The notes: generated from the letters alone by a model not told the origin. Shown: positions 8,966 to 21,148, numbered from the stretch's first letter. The stretch is DNA of 64,000 nucleotides from Pseudoxanthomonas sp. J35 (GCF_000513995.1 NZ_AZVB01000020.1:39439-103438); one strand, 5' to 3'. Program-made: numbers and translations.

Positions 8966-9128
8966 CGTGGCTTCGTTCGCTGTTCCCTCTCCTCGGGGAG
9001 AGGGGCTGTGGCTCGCGTCTGTAGAGCGGGGCTTGCCCCGCTGTCTTTCACATGCGCTGGGACGTCAGGCGGGGAGTCGGGCAAGCCCGACTCTACGGGC
9101 GGGGGGAGTCGGGCAAGCCCGACTCTGC
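8966..9128 (+). repeat. Composite intergenic repeat: module CGTGGCTTCGTTC + REP dimer + extra half
   Basis: This fills most of the 384-base gap between hutF and the serine hydrolase gene; no gene was seen. The order is CGTGGCTTCGTTC (8966-8978), a TCTCC/GGAGA hairpin (8986-9003), REP arm A (9021-9042), a 32-base spacer, inverted arm B (9075-9096), and a second degenerate B (9107-9128, ending CTGC instead of CTAC). The same order recurs near 13328 and 42819, and inverted near 20200. Confidence 0.85.
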
Positions 9129-9258
9129 GGGCGCCTGGCGGGCTCGCCCGGGGATCCTCCCGCGCGGTTTGTCGCCCGCAGGCGGGTGTTCGTCGCAAGC
9201 CCGCACGCTTGCCGGCGGCTCCGGCAGCATGGCCCCATCACGACACAGGAGGTGCTGC

Positions 9259-10920
9259 ATGAACATCCGTCCCGCCGTGCTGGCCGCCACCCTCGCCGCC
9301 GCGCTGTCCGTTCCCGGCTTCGCCCAGGCGACGACCGACGCCGAGCTGGCCGGCATCGTCCGCCAGCGCATCGATGGCGACCGCACCGGCGCCTGCATGG
9401 CCGTCGCCGTGGTCGAGAAGTCGCACGTCGCCCGCACCTTCCAGTGCGCCAACCCGGCCGACGCCGCGCGCATCGGCCCGGATTCGGCGTTCGAGATCGG
9501 CTCGGTCAGCAAGACCATGACCGCCGCGCTGCTCGCCGACCTGATCCTGCAGGGCAAGGGCTCGCTGGACGACACCCTGGCCTCGTGGCTGCCGGAAGGC
9601 ACCAGGGTGCCCGACTATCAGGGCCAGCCGATCCTGCTGCGCCACGTGGTGACCCACACCTCGGGCCTGCCGGCGCTGCCGTCGCGGCTGGGCGCCACGA
9701 CCATGGACGATCCCTACGCCAACCTCGACGAGGCGGCGCTGCTGGCCTCGTTGGGCGATGTGCAGCTGGCGGCCGCGCCGGGCACGAAGTTCGAGTACTC
9801 CAACTTCGCTTCGATGGTGCTGTCGTACGCGGTCACGCGCCGCGCCGGCACCGATTTCGAGAGCCTGCTGAAGGAGCGCCTGTTCGCGCCGTTGGGCATG
9901 GACCGCGCCCACGTCAACCAGCCGCCGGCGGGCGTGCGCGCGGCGACCGGGCACACGCCCGATACCCGCGCCACCTCGGCCTGGCACTTCGCCACCAACC
10001 TGGCCGGCGTCGGCGGCGTGCGCGCCACCCTGGACGACATGGTGAACTACGTGCAGGGCGGCCTGGGCTGGACCGGCGCGCCGATCACCGCGGCGCTGGC
10101 AAAGACCCACGAGCCGGTGTCGGAGAAGCCGGCGATGGGCATGAACTGGCTGATGATGCCGGTGGCCGGGCGCACCGTGCTGGCGCACGAAGGCGGCACC
10201 GGCGGCTTCTCCTCGTACGTCGCCATCGATCCGCAGCAGCAGCGCGGCGTGGTGATCCTGTCCGACACCGCGCTGCATTCGATCGGTGGGCTCGGCAGCC
10301 TGGGCAACCACCTGGTCGATGCCTCGCTGCCGCTGGGCAAGCCGCGCAAGGTGACCGCGGCCGACCCGGCGCTGCTGGAAGCGCTGGCCGGCGAATACCA
10401 GCTGCAGGGCGCGATGAAGATGACCCTCGGCCACCGCGACGGCAAGCTGTTCGTGCAGCCGGCCGGGCAGGGCGAGTTCGAGATGGGCCACGACGACGCC
10501 GGCGATTTCTTCCCGCTCAAGCTCGATGCAGTCCTGCGTCCGACGCGCAAGGCCGATGGCAGCTATACCTTCACCTGGCTGCAGATGGGCGGCGTCCTGC
10601 CGGCCACGCGGATCGACGCCGCCGCCGCGCCGGCACCCAGCGCCGCGGAGCTGTCCGCGTACGCCGGGGACTATCCGCTGATGCCCGGCTTCTCCCTCAA
10701 CGTGCGCAGCGAAGGCGGCAAGCTGCTGGCGCAGGCGACCGGGCAGGGCGCGTTCGAGCTGGATGCCGCGGCGAAGGACCGCTTCGAGGCGCCGGCCTTC
10801 GGCATCGAGATCCGCTTCCTGCGCGGCGCCGATGGCCAGGTCGAATCGCTCGAACTGCACCAGGGCGGGAGGGTGCTGCGTGGTGCGCGCACGCCGGCCG
10901 CCGCCGGCGCCGGTCGCTGA
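9259..10920 (+). CDS. Secreted serine hydrolase of the class C beta-lactamase/esterase family
   Basis: 553 residues. Start ATG 9259 has a near-perfect AGGAGGTG site (9247-9254). A signal peptide (VLAATLAAALSVPGFAQA) directs it to the periplasm. The nucleophile motif SVSK is in FEIGSVSKTMTAALL (about residue 80), the tyrosine motif YSN is in KFEYSNFASMVLSY, and HEGGTGGFSS replaces the KTG triad, as in EstB/AmpC-like peptidases. About 180 extra C-terminal residues form a duplicated lipocalin-like DUF3471-type region (EALAGEYQLQG and ELSAYAGDYPL repeat units). Substrate is unknown: esterase, D-amino peptidase or beta-lactamase. The gene leads into a two-component system. Confidence 0.88.
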   Translation: MNIRPAVLAATLAAALSVPGFAQATTDAELAGIVRQRIDGDRTGACMAVAVVEKSHVARTFQCANPADAARIGPDSAFEIGSVSKTMTAALLADLILQGKGSLDDTLASWLPEGTRVPDYQGQPILLRHVVTHTSGLPALPSRLGATTMDDPYANLDEAALLASLGDVQLAAAPGTKFEYSNFASMVLSYAVTRRAGTDFESLLKERLFAPLGMDRAHVNQPPAGVRAATGHTPDTRATSAWHFATNLAGVGGVRATLDDMVNYVQGGLGWTGAPITAALAKTHEPVSEKPAMGMNWLMMPVAGRTVLAHEGGTGGFSSYVAIDPQQQRGVVILSDTALHSIGGLGSLGNHLVDASLPLGKPRKVTAADPALLEALAGEYQLQGAMKMTLGHRDGKLFVQPAGQGEFEMGHDDAGDFFPLKLDAVLRPTRKADGSYTFTWLQMGGVLPATRIDAAAAPAPSAAELSAYAGDYPLMPGFSLNVRSEGGKLLAQATGQGAFELDAAAKDRFEAPAFGIEIRFLRGADGQVESLELHQGGRVLRGARTPAAAGAGR

Positions 10921-10932
10921 GGGGATACGCCC

Positions 10933-11019
10933 ATGGAGATGCTGACCACCCTGCTGGCGCCGGCCGCCGCCCTGCTCGCGCTGCTGCTTCCGGGCAGCAG
11001 CGGACGCCGTACAGCCTGA
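10933..11019 (+). CDS. Possible 28-residue hydrophobic peptide
   Basis: ATG 10933 with GAGGGG (10919-10924) at good spacing encodes a short peptide with one Leu/Ala-rich stretch ([16 protein letters not shown]) and an RR end. It exactly fills the gap between the serine hydrolase stop and the histidine kinase start. It could be a small membrane peptide or a chance ORF in GC-rich DNA. Confidence 0.35.
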   Translation: MEMLTTLLAPAAALLALLLPGSSGRRTA

Positions 11020-11029
11020 GGACTGATCG

Positions 11030-12256
11030 ATGAGCGGACGTTCCGGTTATCCGTTGGGCCAGGTATTGCCTCCGGCCGTGCTGCTGGGCGGCAACGCGGT
11101 GTGGAGCCGCTACCGCCAGTACCCGGTGTTCAGCCTGCGCTGGCTGGCCGGACGCAGCCTGCTGGTGTGCAGCATCATCGCGCTGTTCTCGACGTTCACC
11201 GCCACCGGCATGGGTCTGGCGATGCAGGACTGGGGCGGCGGCCTGCGTGGCGGCCTGGCCCACTTCATCGCCTTCAGCCTGATGGCCACGCTTGGCCCGG
11301 CGATGGCCACGGCGGTGCGTCACCGCCGCTGGCCGGAAGCCACCGAGCGCCGCGCCGTGGTGCTGGCGGTCCTGGCCGGCATGGTGATCAGCTACGGCGT
11401 CGACAAGGTCGCTTCCGCCTACGTGGCCGAGCTGATGCAGCCCCACCTGGCGGCGATGGGCCTGAAGTCCACGCCGGGCCCGCAGCTGGGGCCGGTGGCC
11501 AAGGCGGTCGGCCTGGCCTTGAACGTGGCCGCGCTGGTGGTGATCTACGGACTGTTCGGCGGCGGCCTGGCGCTGCGTGCGTACTTCAGCGAGCGCCGCC
11601 GCTGGGAAGCCGACCAGCACGCGCGCGAGGTGGGTGAGCTCGAGTCGCGGGTACGCGAGGCCGACCTGCGCCTGGGCGTGCTGCAGGCGCAGGTGGAGCC
11701 GCATTTCCTGTTCAACACGCTGGCTTCGGTGCGCGCGCTGGTGCGGCAGGATCCGGCGCAGGCCGAGGCCACCCTCGACGCGCTGGTCGGCTTCCTGCGC
11801 GCGACCATTCCCAAGCTGCGCGATGGCCAGTGCCTGCATGCGACCCTTGGGCAGCAGCTGGACATCTGCGCCAGCTACCTTGAGCTGATGCGGGTGCGCA
11901 TGGGCGGGCGGCTCACGTACACGATGTCGGTGGCGCCGGACCTGCGCGCGCATCCGTTCCCGCCGTCGCTGCTGATCACCCTGGTGGAGAACGCGATCAA
12001 GCACGGCATCGAGCCGCGCCCCGGCCCCGGCCGCATCGACGTGGTGGCCGAGCGCGAGGGTGGGCGGCTGCGCGTGCGGGTGGTCGATGATGGCGCTGGC
12101 CTCAAGCCGGGCGTCGGCGGCGGCATGGGCCTGGCGAACGTGCGCGAGCAGCTGGCGCATCGTTTCGGCGAGCAGGCCAGCCTGTCGCTGCAGCCCGGGC
12201 CCGATGGCGGGGTGGTGGCGCAGGTGGAAGTGCCGTACACGATGGGGGACGCATGA
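11030..12256 (+). CDS. LytS/YehU-type sensor histidine kinase
   Basis: 408 residues. The N-terminal half has about four membrane helices (SLLVCSIIALFSTFTATG, AHFIAFSLMATLGPAMATA, VVLAVLAGMVISYG, ALNVAALVVIYGLFGGGLAL). A coiled-coil linker (REVGELESRVREADLRL) leads to the His_kinase domain with phospho-acceptor His about residue 224 in QVEPHFLFNTLASVRALVR. The ATPase part has the N box LITLVENAIKHGIEP and the G box VVDDGAGL with GGGMGLANVREQL. The ATGA overlap with the next gene shows coupling to its response regulator. The signal sensed is unknown; neighbouring secreted hydrolase suggests a cell-envelope cue (inference). Confidence 0.94.
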   Translation: MSGRSGYPLGQVLPPAVLLGGNAVWSRYRQYPVFSLRWLAGRSLLVCSIIALFSTFTATGMGLAMQDWGGGLRGGLAHFIAFSLMATLGPAMATAVRHRRWPEATERRAVVLAVLAGMVISYGVDKVASAYVAELMQPHLAAMGLKSTPGPQLGPVAKAVGLALNVAALVVIYGLFGGGLALRAYFSERRRWEADQHAREVGELESRVREADLRLGVLQAQVEPHFLFNTLASVRALVRQDPAQAEATLDALVGFLRATIPKLRDGQCLHATLGQQLDICASYLELMRVRMGGRLTYTMSVAPDLRAHPFPPSLLITLVENAIKHGIEPRPGPGRIDVVAEREGGRLRVRVVDDGAGLKPGVGGGMGLANVREQLAHRFGEQASLSLQPGPDGGVVAQVEVPYTMGDA

Positions 12257-13041
12257 CGGACAACGGGGAAGCGCGCGTCACCGCGCTGGTCGCCGAGGAC
12301 GAGGCGCCGCAGCGCCGCGCACTGCACGAGCAGCTGCTGCAGGCGTGGCCGGGGCTGGAGGTGGTGGCGGTCTGCGAGGACGGGATCTCGGCGCTGGAAG
12401 CGGTGCAGGAGCGGTGTCCGGACGTGGCCTTCCTCGACATCCGCATGCCCGGCGTCAGCGGGCTGGACGTGGCGCGGGAGGTGGTAGCGCGCGGCGGGCT
12501 GGTGGTGTTCACCACGGCCTACGACGACTATGCGGTGAAGGCGTTCGAGGCTGGTGCCGCCGACTACCTGCTCAAGCCGGTGCAGATGGGGCGCCTGGAG
12601 CAGGCGGTGGAGCGCCTGCGCGAGCGGCTGGCGGGACGCCAGGCGCGCGACGGTGGCGCGGACCTGCGTTCGCTGATCGACGACCTGGATGCGCGGCTGC
12701 GTCCGCAGGGCGAGCGGCTGATCCGCTGGATCACCGCCAGCGCCGGCGACAGCGTGCGCATGATCGGCATCGACGAGGTGCTGTTCTTCCAGGCCAGCGA
12801 GAAGTACGTGCGGGTGGTGACGGCCAGCGGCGAGGGCGTGATCCGCACGCCGCTGAAGGAGCTGCTGGCGGGGCTGGATCCGGACGAATTCTGGCAGGTG
12901 CACCGGGGGACGGTGGTGCGGGTGCAGGCGATCGACCGGGTGACGCGCAACGAGCTGGGCCGCTACGTGCTGAGCCTGAAGAACCACGGGGAACGCCTGG
13001 TGGTCAGCGCGGCGTTCGTGCACAGGTTCCGGGGGATGTAG
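12253..13041 (+). CDS. LytTR-family response regulator
   Basis: 262 residues. Receiver domain (about 9-130) with acidic pocket EDE, phospho-acceptor Asp about residue 62 in VAFLDIRMPGVSGLDVA, and FTTAYDDYAVKAFEAGAADYLLKPV carrying the conserved Lys. A C-terminal LytTR DNA-binding domain (about 150-260) has the signature VLFFQASEKYVRVVTASGE, FWQVHRGTVVRVQAIDRV and HGERLVVSAAFVHRF. Target sites for this class are direct repeats, and none was identified here. The final Pro-rich area is absent and the protein ends with the domain. Confidence 0.95.
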   Translation: MTDNGEARVTALVAEDEAPQRRALHEQLLQAWPGLEVVAVCEDGISALEAVQERCPDVAFLDIRMPGVSGLDVAREVVARGGLVVFTTAYDDYAVKAFEAGAADYLLKPVQMGRLEQAVERLRERLAGRQARDGGADLRSLIDDLDARLRPQGERLIRWITASAGDSVRMIGIDEVLFFQASEKYVRVVTASGEGVIRTPLKELLAGLDPDEFWQVHRGTVVRVQAIDRVTRNELGRYVLSLKNHGERLVVSAAFVHRFRGM

Positions 13042-13092
13042 CGGCGGCGCGGCCGGTGCTGCGGCGAAGGTGATGGTGGGTGGCCACGGCGG

Positions 13093-13170
13093 CTGCAACT
13101 GCGTTTGCGACTGCGGCTGCGGCTGCAACTGCAACTGCAACTGCAACTGCAACTGCAACTGCAACTGCAA
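13093..13170 (+). repeat. CTGCAA hexanucleotide tandem repeat (13 units, last 8 perfect)
   Basis: Seventy-eight bases of a six-base period. The first unit is CTGCAA, then four variant units, then eight identical CTGCAA copies (13123-13170). It lies in the 729-base non-coding gap between the response regulator and cnoX. Translation in any frame gives only low-complexity sequence, so it is non-coding. Copy number is likely to vary by slippage. Confidence 0.92.
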
Positions 13171-13345
13171 AGGCGTTGGCGTGCGCCAGCTCCGGACGGA
13201 GCCGCGGCAGCGCGGGGGTATCGCGCATCGCGCGGTTCCGCGTCCTGCTCCAACACGCGAACGCAGCACATCCATGTGCTGCTTGCGCGATACCCCCGCG
13301 CTACCGCGTCTTCGAGCGCGTCGAGGGCGTGGCTTCGTTCTTTGC
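13171..13345 (+). repeat. MITE-like long inverted repeat element
   Basis: Arms at 13203-13227 and 13284-13308 are inverted copies (24 of 25 matching) built around CGCGGGGGTATCGCGCA. Between them sits a second palindrome, GCAGCACATCCATGTGCTGC (13263-13282). Outside the arms, 13171-13202 and 13309-13345 (including CGTGGCTTCGTTC) are also shared with the inverted copy at 20160-20440. The whole could fold into a cruciform or RNA hairpin. No gene was seen. Confidence 0.75.
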
Positions 13346-13377
13346 CCGAAGGAAGAGCGGCTATCGGCGAGGCTGTT

Positions 13378-13731
13378 GTAGAGCGGGGCTTGCCCCGCTG
13401 CTTTGTCGCGCGAGGTCGGGTATCAGGCGGGGGAGTCGGGCGAGCCCGACTCTACGAGGTTGCCCTCGGTTCCATGGCACCGCGCCTTCCGGCGGGGCGG
13501 GGCCTCGATGGGTCTGTAGAGCGGGGCTTGCCCCGCTGCTTTGTCGCGCGAAGTCGGGCATCAGGCGGGGGAGTCGGGCAAGCCCGACTCTACGAGGTTG
13601 CGTTCCGTTCCGTGGCACCGCGCCTTCCGGTGGGAGCGGTGCCTCGATGCGTCTGTAGAGCGGGGCTTGCCCCGCTGCTCTTGGCGTGTGCGGGGACATC
13701 AGGCGGGAGAGTCGGGCAGGCCCGACTCTAC
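13378..13731 (+). repeat. Three tandem REP dimers (GTAG type)
   Basis: Each unit is arm A (GTAGAGCGGGGCTTGCCCCG...), a 33-34 base spacer and inverted arm B (...CAAGCCCGACTCTAC). Positions: A 13378-13399 with B 13434-13455; A 13516-13537 with B 13572-13593; A 13655-13676 with B 13710-13731. The spacers of the three units are nearly identical, containing TCAGGCGGG before arm B. They lie between convergent genes and cover most of 13378-13770. Confidence 0.9.
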
Positions 13732-13770
13732 GGCGCGCCTCACGGCGGGGAGGGCCGCTGCCGGCGGGGC

Positions 13771-14628
13771 TCAGAACAGCAGCGACGCCATCCGGCGGCG
13801 GTACTGGCCGACCAGGTCTTCGTCCTCGACCACGCGGAAAGCGTCGATGAGGGCCTTCTTGGGCAGGCCGTCCTCGTAGGCGCGGTCGCGGCGCAGCATC
13901 TCCAGCAGCTGCTCCAGGCCGGCGGCGGCGTCGCCGCCGACCAGGTGGTGCACGGCCAGGAGATGGCGGGCCTTGAGGTCGTCGGGGTTGGCGGCGATGG
14001 CCTGTTCCAGCACCGGCACCGGCGGGGCATCCTTGAGCAGGGCGGCGAAGCCGAGGCGGGCGCGGGCGCGCACGGCGCGGTCGTCGGTGGAGAGGTTGGC
14101 CGGCAGGCCGTCGAGCAGCTGGGTGGCTTCGGCGGTGCCGCCGATCTTCAGCAGGGCCAGGGCCAGGTCGAGCTTGAGACCGTCGTTGTCCGGTGCGGCT
14201 TCGACTTCGCGGCGCAGGCGCACGACTTCGGCGTGCGGGTCGATCGGCGCGGCCTCGTCGGGTGCCTGTTCGGCGGCGGCGAGGGGTTCGATGCCGTGCT
14301 GCTGCAGGAACTGGCGCAGCTGGCCTTCCGGCAGGGCGCCCTGGAAGGCGTCGACCGGCTGGCCGCCGACGAGCAGGAACACGGTCGGCACCGAGCGGAT
14401 CTGGAACGCGGCGGCGATCTGCTGCTGCTGGTCCACGTCGACCTTGGCGAGGACGAAGGCGCCGCCGTACTCGGCGGCCAGTTTCTCCAGGATCGGAGTC
14501 AGCGACTTGCACGGACCGCACCAGGTCGCCCAGAAGTCGACCAGCACCGGCGTCTGCAGCGACTGCTGCAGGACCGCGCTTTCGAAGGTGTCGGTGGTGA
14601 CGTCGATGACGTGGGGCAGGTCGGCCAT
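13771..14628 (-). CDS. Thioredoxin with TPR-like tail, CnoX/YbbN type
   Basis: 285 residues. Thioredoxin domain (about 1-110) with active site WATWCGPCKSLTP (Cys about 36 and 39) and cis-Pro in IRSVPTVFLL. The C-terminal half is a helical tetratricopeptide-like repeat region (LDLALALLKIGGTAEATQLLDGLP, HLLAVHHLVGGDAAAGLEQLLEMLRRDR), the architecture of CnoX, a redox chaperone that hands substrates to GroEL and DnaK. E. coli CnoX has lost the CxxC activity, whereas this protein keeps the full WCGPC, as in Caulobacter-type CnoX, so it may be an active oxidoreductase. Cytoplasmic. Shares its upstream region with the XRE operators. Confidence 0.88.
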   Translation of the reverse strand: MADLPHVIDVTTDTFESAVLQQSLQTPVLVDFWATWCGPCKSLTPILEKLAAEYGGAFVLAKVDVDQQQQIAAAFQIRSVPTVFLLVGGQPVDAFQGALPEGQLRQFLQQHGIEPLAAAEQAPDEAAPIDPHAEVVRLRREVEAAPDNDGLKLDLALALLKIGGTAEATQLLDGLPANLSTDDRAVRARARLGFAALLKDAPPVPVLEQAIAANPDDLKARHLLAVHHLVGGDAAAGLEQLLEMLRRDRAYEDGLPKKALIDAFRVVEDEDLVGQYRRRMASLLF

Positions 14629-14694
14629 GAAGGGTTCCGTGGGGGAGTGGGCGAATGGCGCCGAGATGGAGCCTGGGGGCGCAGCTTACAAGCC

Positions 14695-14748
14695 GATGTA
14701 AGGTCGACTTGACATCACAGGGCGCGGATGTAAGGTGGATTTTACATC
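14695..14748. promoter_or_regulatory. Twin 22-bp operators for the XRE regulator
   Basis: Two imperfect palindromes of the form GATGTAAGGT-N-ACATC, at 14695-14716 and 14727-14748, start 32 bases apart, about three helical turns. A consensus -35 TTGACA (14709-14714) lies inside the first and its -10 region falls in the second, so binding would occlude the promoter. The downstream XRE gene is the natural binder (inference). The divergent cnoX promoter could also be affected. Confidence 0.72.
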
Positions 14749-14770
14749 CTGTCCACCATGGACGACGTCG

Positions 14771-14995
14771 ATGGCCTCCACGCCCGGCACTCCCGTCGGC
14801 AACGACATCCGCCGCTGGCGCGCCGAGCGCGGCGGGATGACCCAGCAGGCGCTGGCCGAGGCCTGCGGGGTCACCCGGCAGACCATCATCGCGCTGGAAG
14901 CGGGGCGTTACGCGCCGTCGCTGGAACTGGCCTTCCGCATCGCACGCGCGCTCGGGGCCGGCATCGAGGACGTATTCCACTGGAGGGACGCATGA
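14771..14995 (+). CDS. Small XRE-family helix-turn-helix regulator
   Basis: A 74-residue protein that is essentially one HTH_3 domain: [51 protein letters not shown], ending with the YozG/YgzD-type tail [11 protein letters not shown]. Start ATG 14771; an in-frame GTG at 14735 lies inside the second operator and is less likely. Its stop overlaps the next start (ATGA). Such minimal regulators usually control an adjacent membrane protein gene, and two strong operators sit directly upstream. Confidence 0.88.
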   Translation: MASTPGTPVGNDIRRWRAERGGMTQQALAEACGVTRQTIIALEAGRYAPSLELAFRIARALGAGIEDVFHWRDA

Positions 14996-15615
14996 ACACC
15001 ATCGACCGGTTGCGCCTGCCGCTGGCCCTGGCCGCGCTGGCCAGCGCCGTGGTGGCGGCGCTGGTCGCCGGACTGGCGACCGAGGGCTTCTCGCACCTGC
15101 GCCATCCGCTGGCCGTCCTTGGCGCGCAGCAGCTGGAATGGCGCGGCAGCCTGTTCGGCCTGTTCGGCTTCGTCGTGCCGGGGCTGGTCGGCGCCTGGCT
15201 GGCGCTGGACCTGCGCCGGCGGCTGCCGCAGGGCAGCGGCTGGCCGGCGCGGATCGGTGCGCAGCTGCTGTTGCTGGCGGCGCTGGCTTTCGCCGCGCAG
15301 AGTGTGCTGCCGCTGGACCTGGAATCGCTGGACGGCGGCATCGGCCGCTACCACGCCACCGCCTGGCTGCTGTGGGCGCTGGCCTTCCCGCTGGGCGGGC
15401 TGCTGCTGGCCGGCGGCTTGTGGCACGCGCCGGGCTGGCGTGGCTTCGCGCTGGCCAGCCTGGTGGCCGCGATCGTGGTCGTCGCCTGCGGCTTCCTCGG
15501 CAGCGGCTGGATCGGCGCGGCGCTGGCGCAGCGCATCGCCTTTTTCGCGTGGCTGGCGTGGGGCGTGCTGGCGGCCACCGCGCCGGTGCCCCCGCTCAGC
15601 CGTGGCGCAGCTTGA
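14992..15615 (+). CDS. DUF998-family membrane protein
   Basis: 207 residues with about six hydrophobic helices: [98 protein letters not shown] and [16 protein letters not shown]. The segment [21 protein letters not shown] and the TM pattern fit DUF998 (unknown function). Translationally coupled to the XRE regulator, so co-regulated through the twin operators. Its last 20 bases overlap the convergent SemiSWEET gene tail to tail. Confidence 0.75.
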   Translation: MNTIDRLRLPLALAALASAVVAALVAGLATEGFSHLRHPLAVLGAQQLEWRGSLFGLFGFVVPGLVGAWLALDLRRRLPQGSGWPARIGAQLLLLAALAFAAQSVLPLDLESLDGGIGRYHATAWLLWALAFPLGGLLLAGGLWHAPGWRGFALASLVAAIVVVACGFLGSGWIGAALAQRIAFFAWLAWGVLAATAPVPPLSRGAA

Positions 15616-15843
15616 ACGCGAGGATCAGCAGCGCCAGCGCCAGGGTCACGCAGTTGGACAGGATCATCGGCCAGGAACCGAGCACGATCCCGTAGGCCAG
15701 CCAGAAGCACAGGCCCACGGTGAATATCAGGTACATGCCCAGCGAGATCGAGCGGGTGTCGCGGCTGCGCAGGGTCTTCACCGCCTGCGGCACGAACGCC
15801 GCGGTGGTCAGCGCGGCGGCCACGTAGCCGAGCCATTCGCCGC

Positions 15844-15847
<4 letters not shown>
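15596..15847 (-). CDS. SemiSWEET / PQ-loop small sugar transporter
   Basis: 83 residues, three helices, starting [35 protein letters not shown], which contains the PQ motif of the MtN3/SemiSWEET family, followed by [18 protein letters not shown] and [17 protein letters not shown]. The protein works as a homodimer moving sugars down their gradient across the inner membrane; the actual sugar is unknown. The start overlaps the stop of the upstream amidohydrolase gene by 4 bases, so the two are translated from one message. Confidence 0.9.
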
Positions 15848-19973
<4,126 letters not shown>

Positions 19974-20070
19974 CGGCCACGATGCCGGCGGAGCACCCCT
20001 GACCCGGGGTGCCTTGTGTCCGATCGCTCCCGACCAGGGCGGTCTTGCGTCCGATCGCAACCGCCCCCCT

Positions 20071-20147
20071 GTAGACTCGGGCTTGCCCGACTCCCCCGCC
20101 TGATACTCCAGCGCGCATGAAAAGCAGCGGGGCAAGCCCCGCTCTAC
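20071..20147 (-). repeat. REP dimer in inverted orientation
   Basis: Reading rightward: arm B inverted first (GTAGACTCGGGCTTGCCCGA..., 20071-20092), a 33-base spacer, then arm A inverted (20126-20147, ending CTCTAC). The unit is thus the same asymmetric dimer as elsewhere, flipped. It lies in the 587-base non-coding gap between leuS and lptE. Confidence 0.88.
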
Positions 20148-20159
20148 AGAAGCGGCGCG

Positions 20160-20440
20160 TGCCGACAGCCCCTATCTCCCCGGGAAAGGGGGAAACAAAG
20201 AACGGAGCCACGGCCTCAAGGCGCCCGAAGACGCGGTGCTCCGGGGGCATGGGGCAAGCGGCACATGGATGTGCTGCGGTCGCCAACGCAGTACGAGCGG
20301 TGAGAAGGCTGGCGTGGCGACGCACCGGACGGCGCCAGCGCCCATGCTCAGTCCTGCGCGGATGGCGGAACCGCGCGATGCCCCATGCCCCCGGAGTGCC
20401 GCGGCTCCGTCCGAAGCCGGCGCAGCCCAACGCCCGGACG
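20160..20440 (-). repeat. MITE-like long inverted repeat element, longer copy
   Basis: Arms at 20232-20256 and 20379-20404 are inverted copies (CTCCGGGGGCATGGGGCA core). Inside is GCACATGGATGTGC (20261-20274). Flanks match the copy at 13171-13345 in reverse: GAACGGAGCCACG (20200-20212) on one side and CTCCGTCCG...GGCGC after 20405 on the other. This copy has a longer interior than the 13.2 kb copy. No gene was seen between 20148 and 20560. Confidence 0.7.
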
Positions 20441-20560
20441 TCCGCGTGTGTCCGCTCCAGTTGCCGAATCCGCCCTGGACCCCGCCTACAACGCCTGTTC
20501 ACGCCCACTCGGGCAGGCTGCCGGTTGCCGCTGCCTGCCGGCTCGTCCAGACTTGCGCCC

Positions 20561-21148
20561 ATGATCCGATACGTGTTGCCTGTCCTCCTTGCCCTGGCCC
20601 TGGCCGGCTGCGGCTTCCACCTGCGCGACAGCCTGGCGCTCCCGGAGGACACGCCGCCGGTGCTGGTCTCCTCGACCACGCCCTTCAGCGAACTGGTGAC
20701 CACCCTGGAGCGCAACCTGCGCAACGCCGGTGCCACCGTGGCCTCGCGCGAGCAGGTCGCCGTGGACAAGAAGGCGCGCGTGGCGCGGCTGGAGATCCTG
20801 TCCGAGCGCTGGGGCGACCTGCCCATCGCCATCGACGACCAGGGCCGCGCCCAGGAATTCAGCCTGCGCTACGCCACCATCTTCACCTTCCGCCTGGCCG
20901 ACGGCCGCGAACTGGTGCCGCAGCAGGTGGTGGAACTGTCGCGCGACTACGTGTCGCCGCCGGAGGACGCCACCGGCACCAGCACCGAGCGCGAGATCCT
21001 CGCCGACGAACTGCGCCGCGAGATGGCCGCCTCGATCCTGCGCCGCATCGACAGCGTGGTGCGCGCCGAAGCCGCACACGGCGCCATCCTGGCCCCGGCC
21101 GCGGCCGACGCTCCGCTGCCGGCCCCGCCGCCGTCGCCCACGCCCTGA
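20561..21148 (+). CDS. lptE: LPS-assembly lipoprotein LptE
   Basis: 195 residues. Lipoprotein signal with lipobox LALAGC, then GFHLRDSLALPEDTPPVLVSS, the typical LptE opening. The middle includes EREILADELRREMAASILRRI, also a family block. It plugs the LptD barrel in the outer membrane and helps insert lipopolysaccharide. The C-terminus ends in a Pro/Ala-rich tail (PLPAPPPSPTP). The position between leuS and holA is the conserved proteobacterial arrangement and supports the call. Confidence 0.94.
   Translation: MIRYVLPVLLALALAGCGFHLRDSLALPEDTPPVLVSSTTPFSELVTTLERNLRNAGATVASREQVAVDKKARVARLEILSERWGDLPIAIDDQGRAQEFSLRYATIFTFRLADGRELVPQQVVELSRDYVSPPEDATGTSTEREILADELRREMAASILRRIDSVVRAEAAHGAILAPAAADAPLPAPPPSPTP

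Noticed and set aside
9259..10920. Serine hydrolase as a true antibiotic-resistance AmpC
   Set aside because: The KTG triad is replaced by HEGG and a long lipocalin-like tail is present, so an esterase or peptidase role is at least as likely.
13004..13271. Repeat-encoded peptides of the AVAVAV or SCSCSC kind over the CTGCAA tract
   Set aside because: Open frames are a by-product of the six-base period. No ribosome binding site or conserved sequence supports translation.
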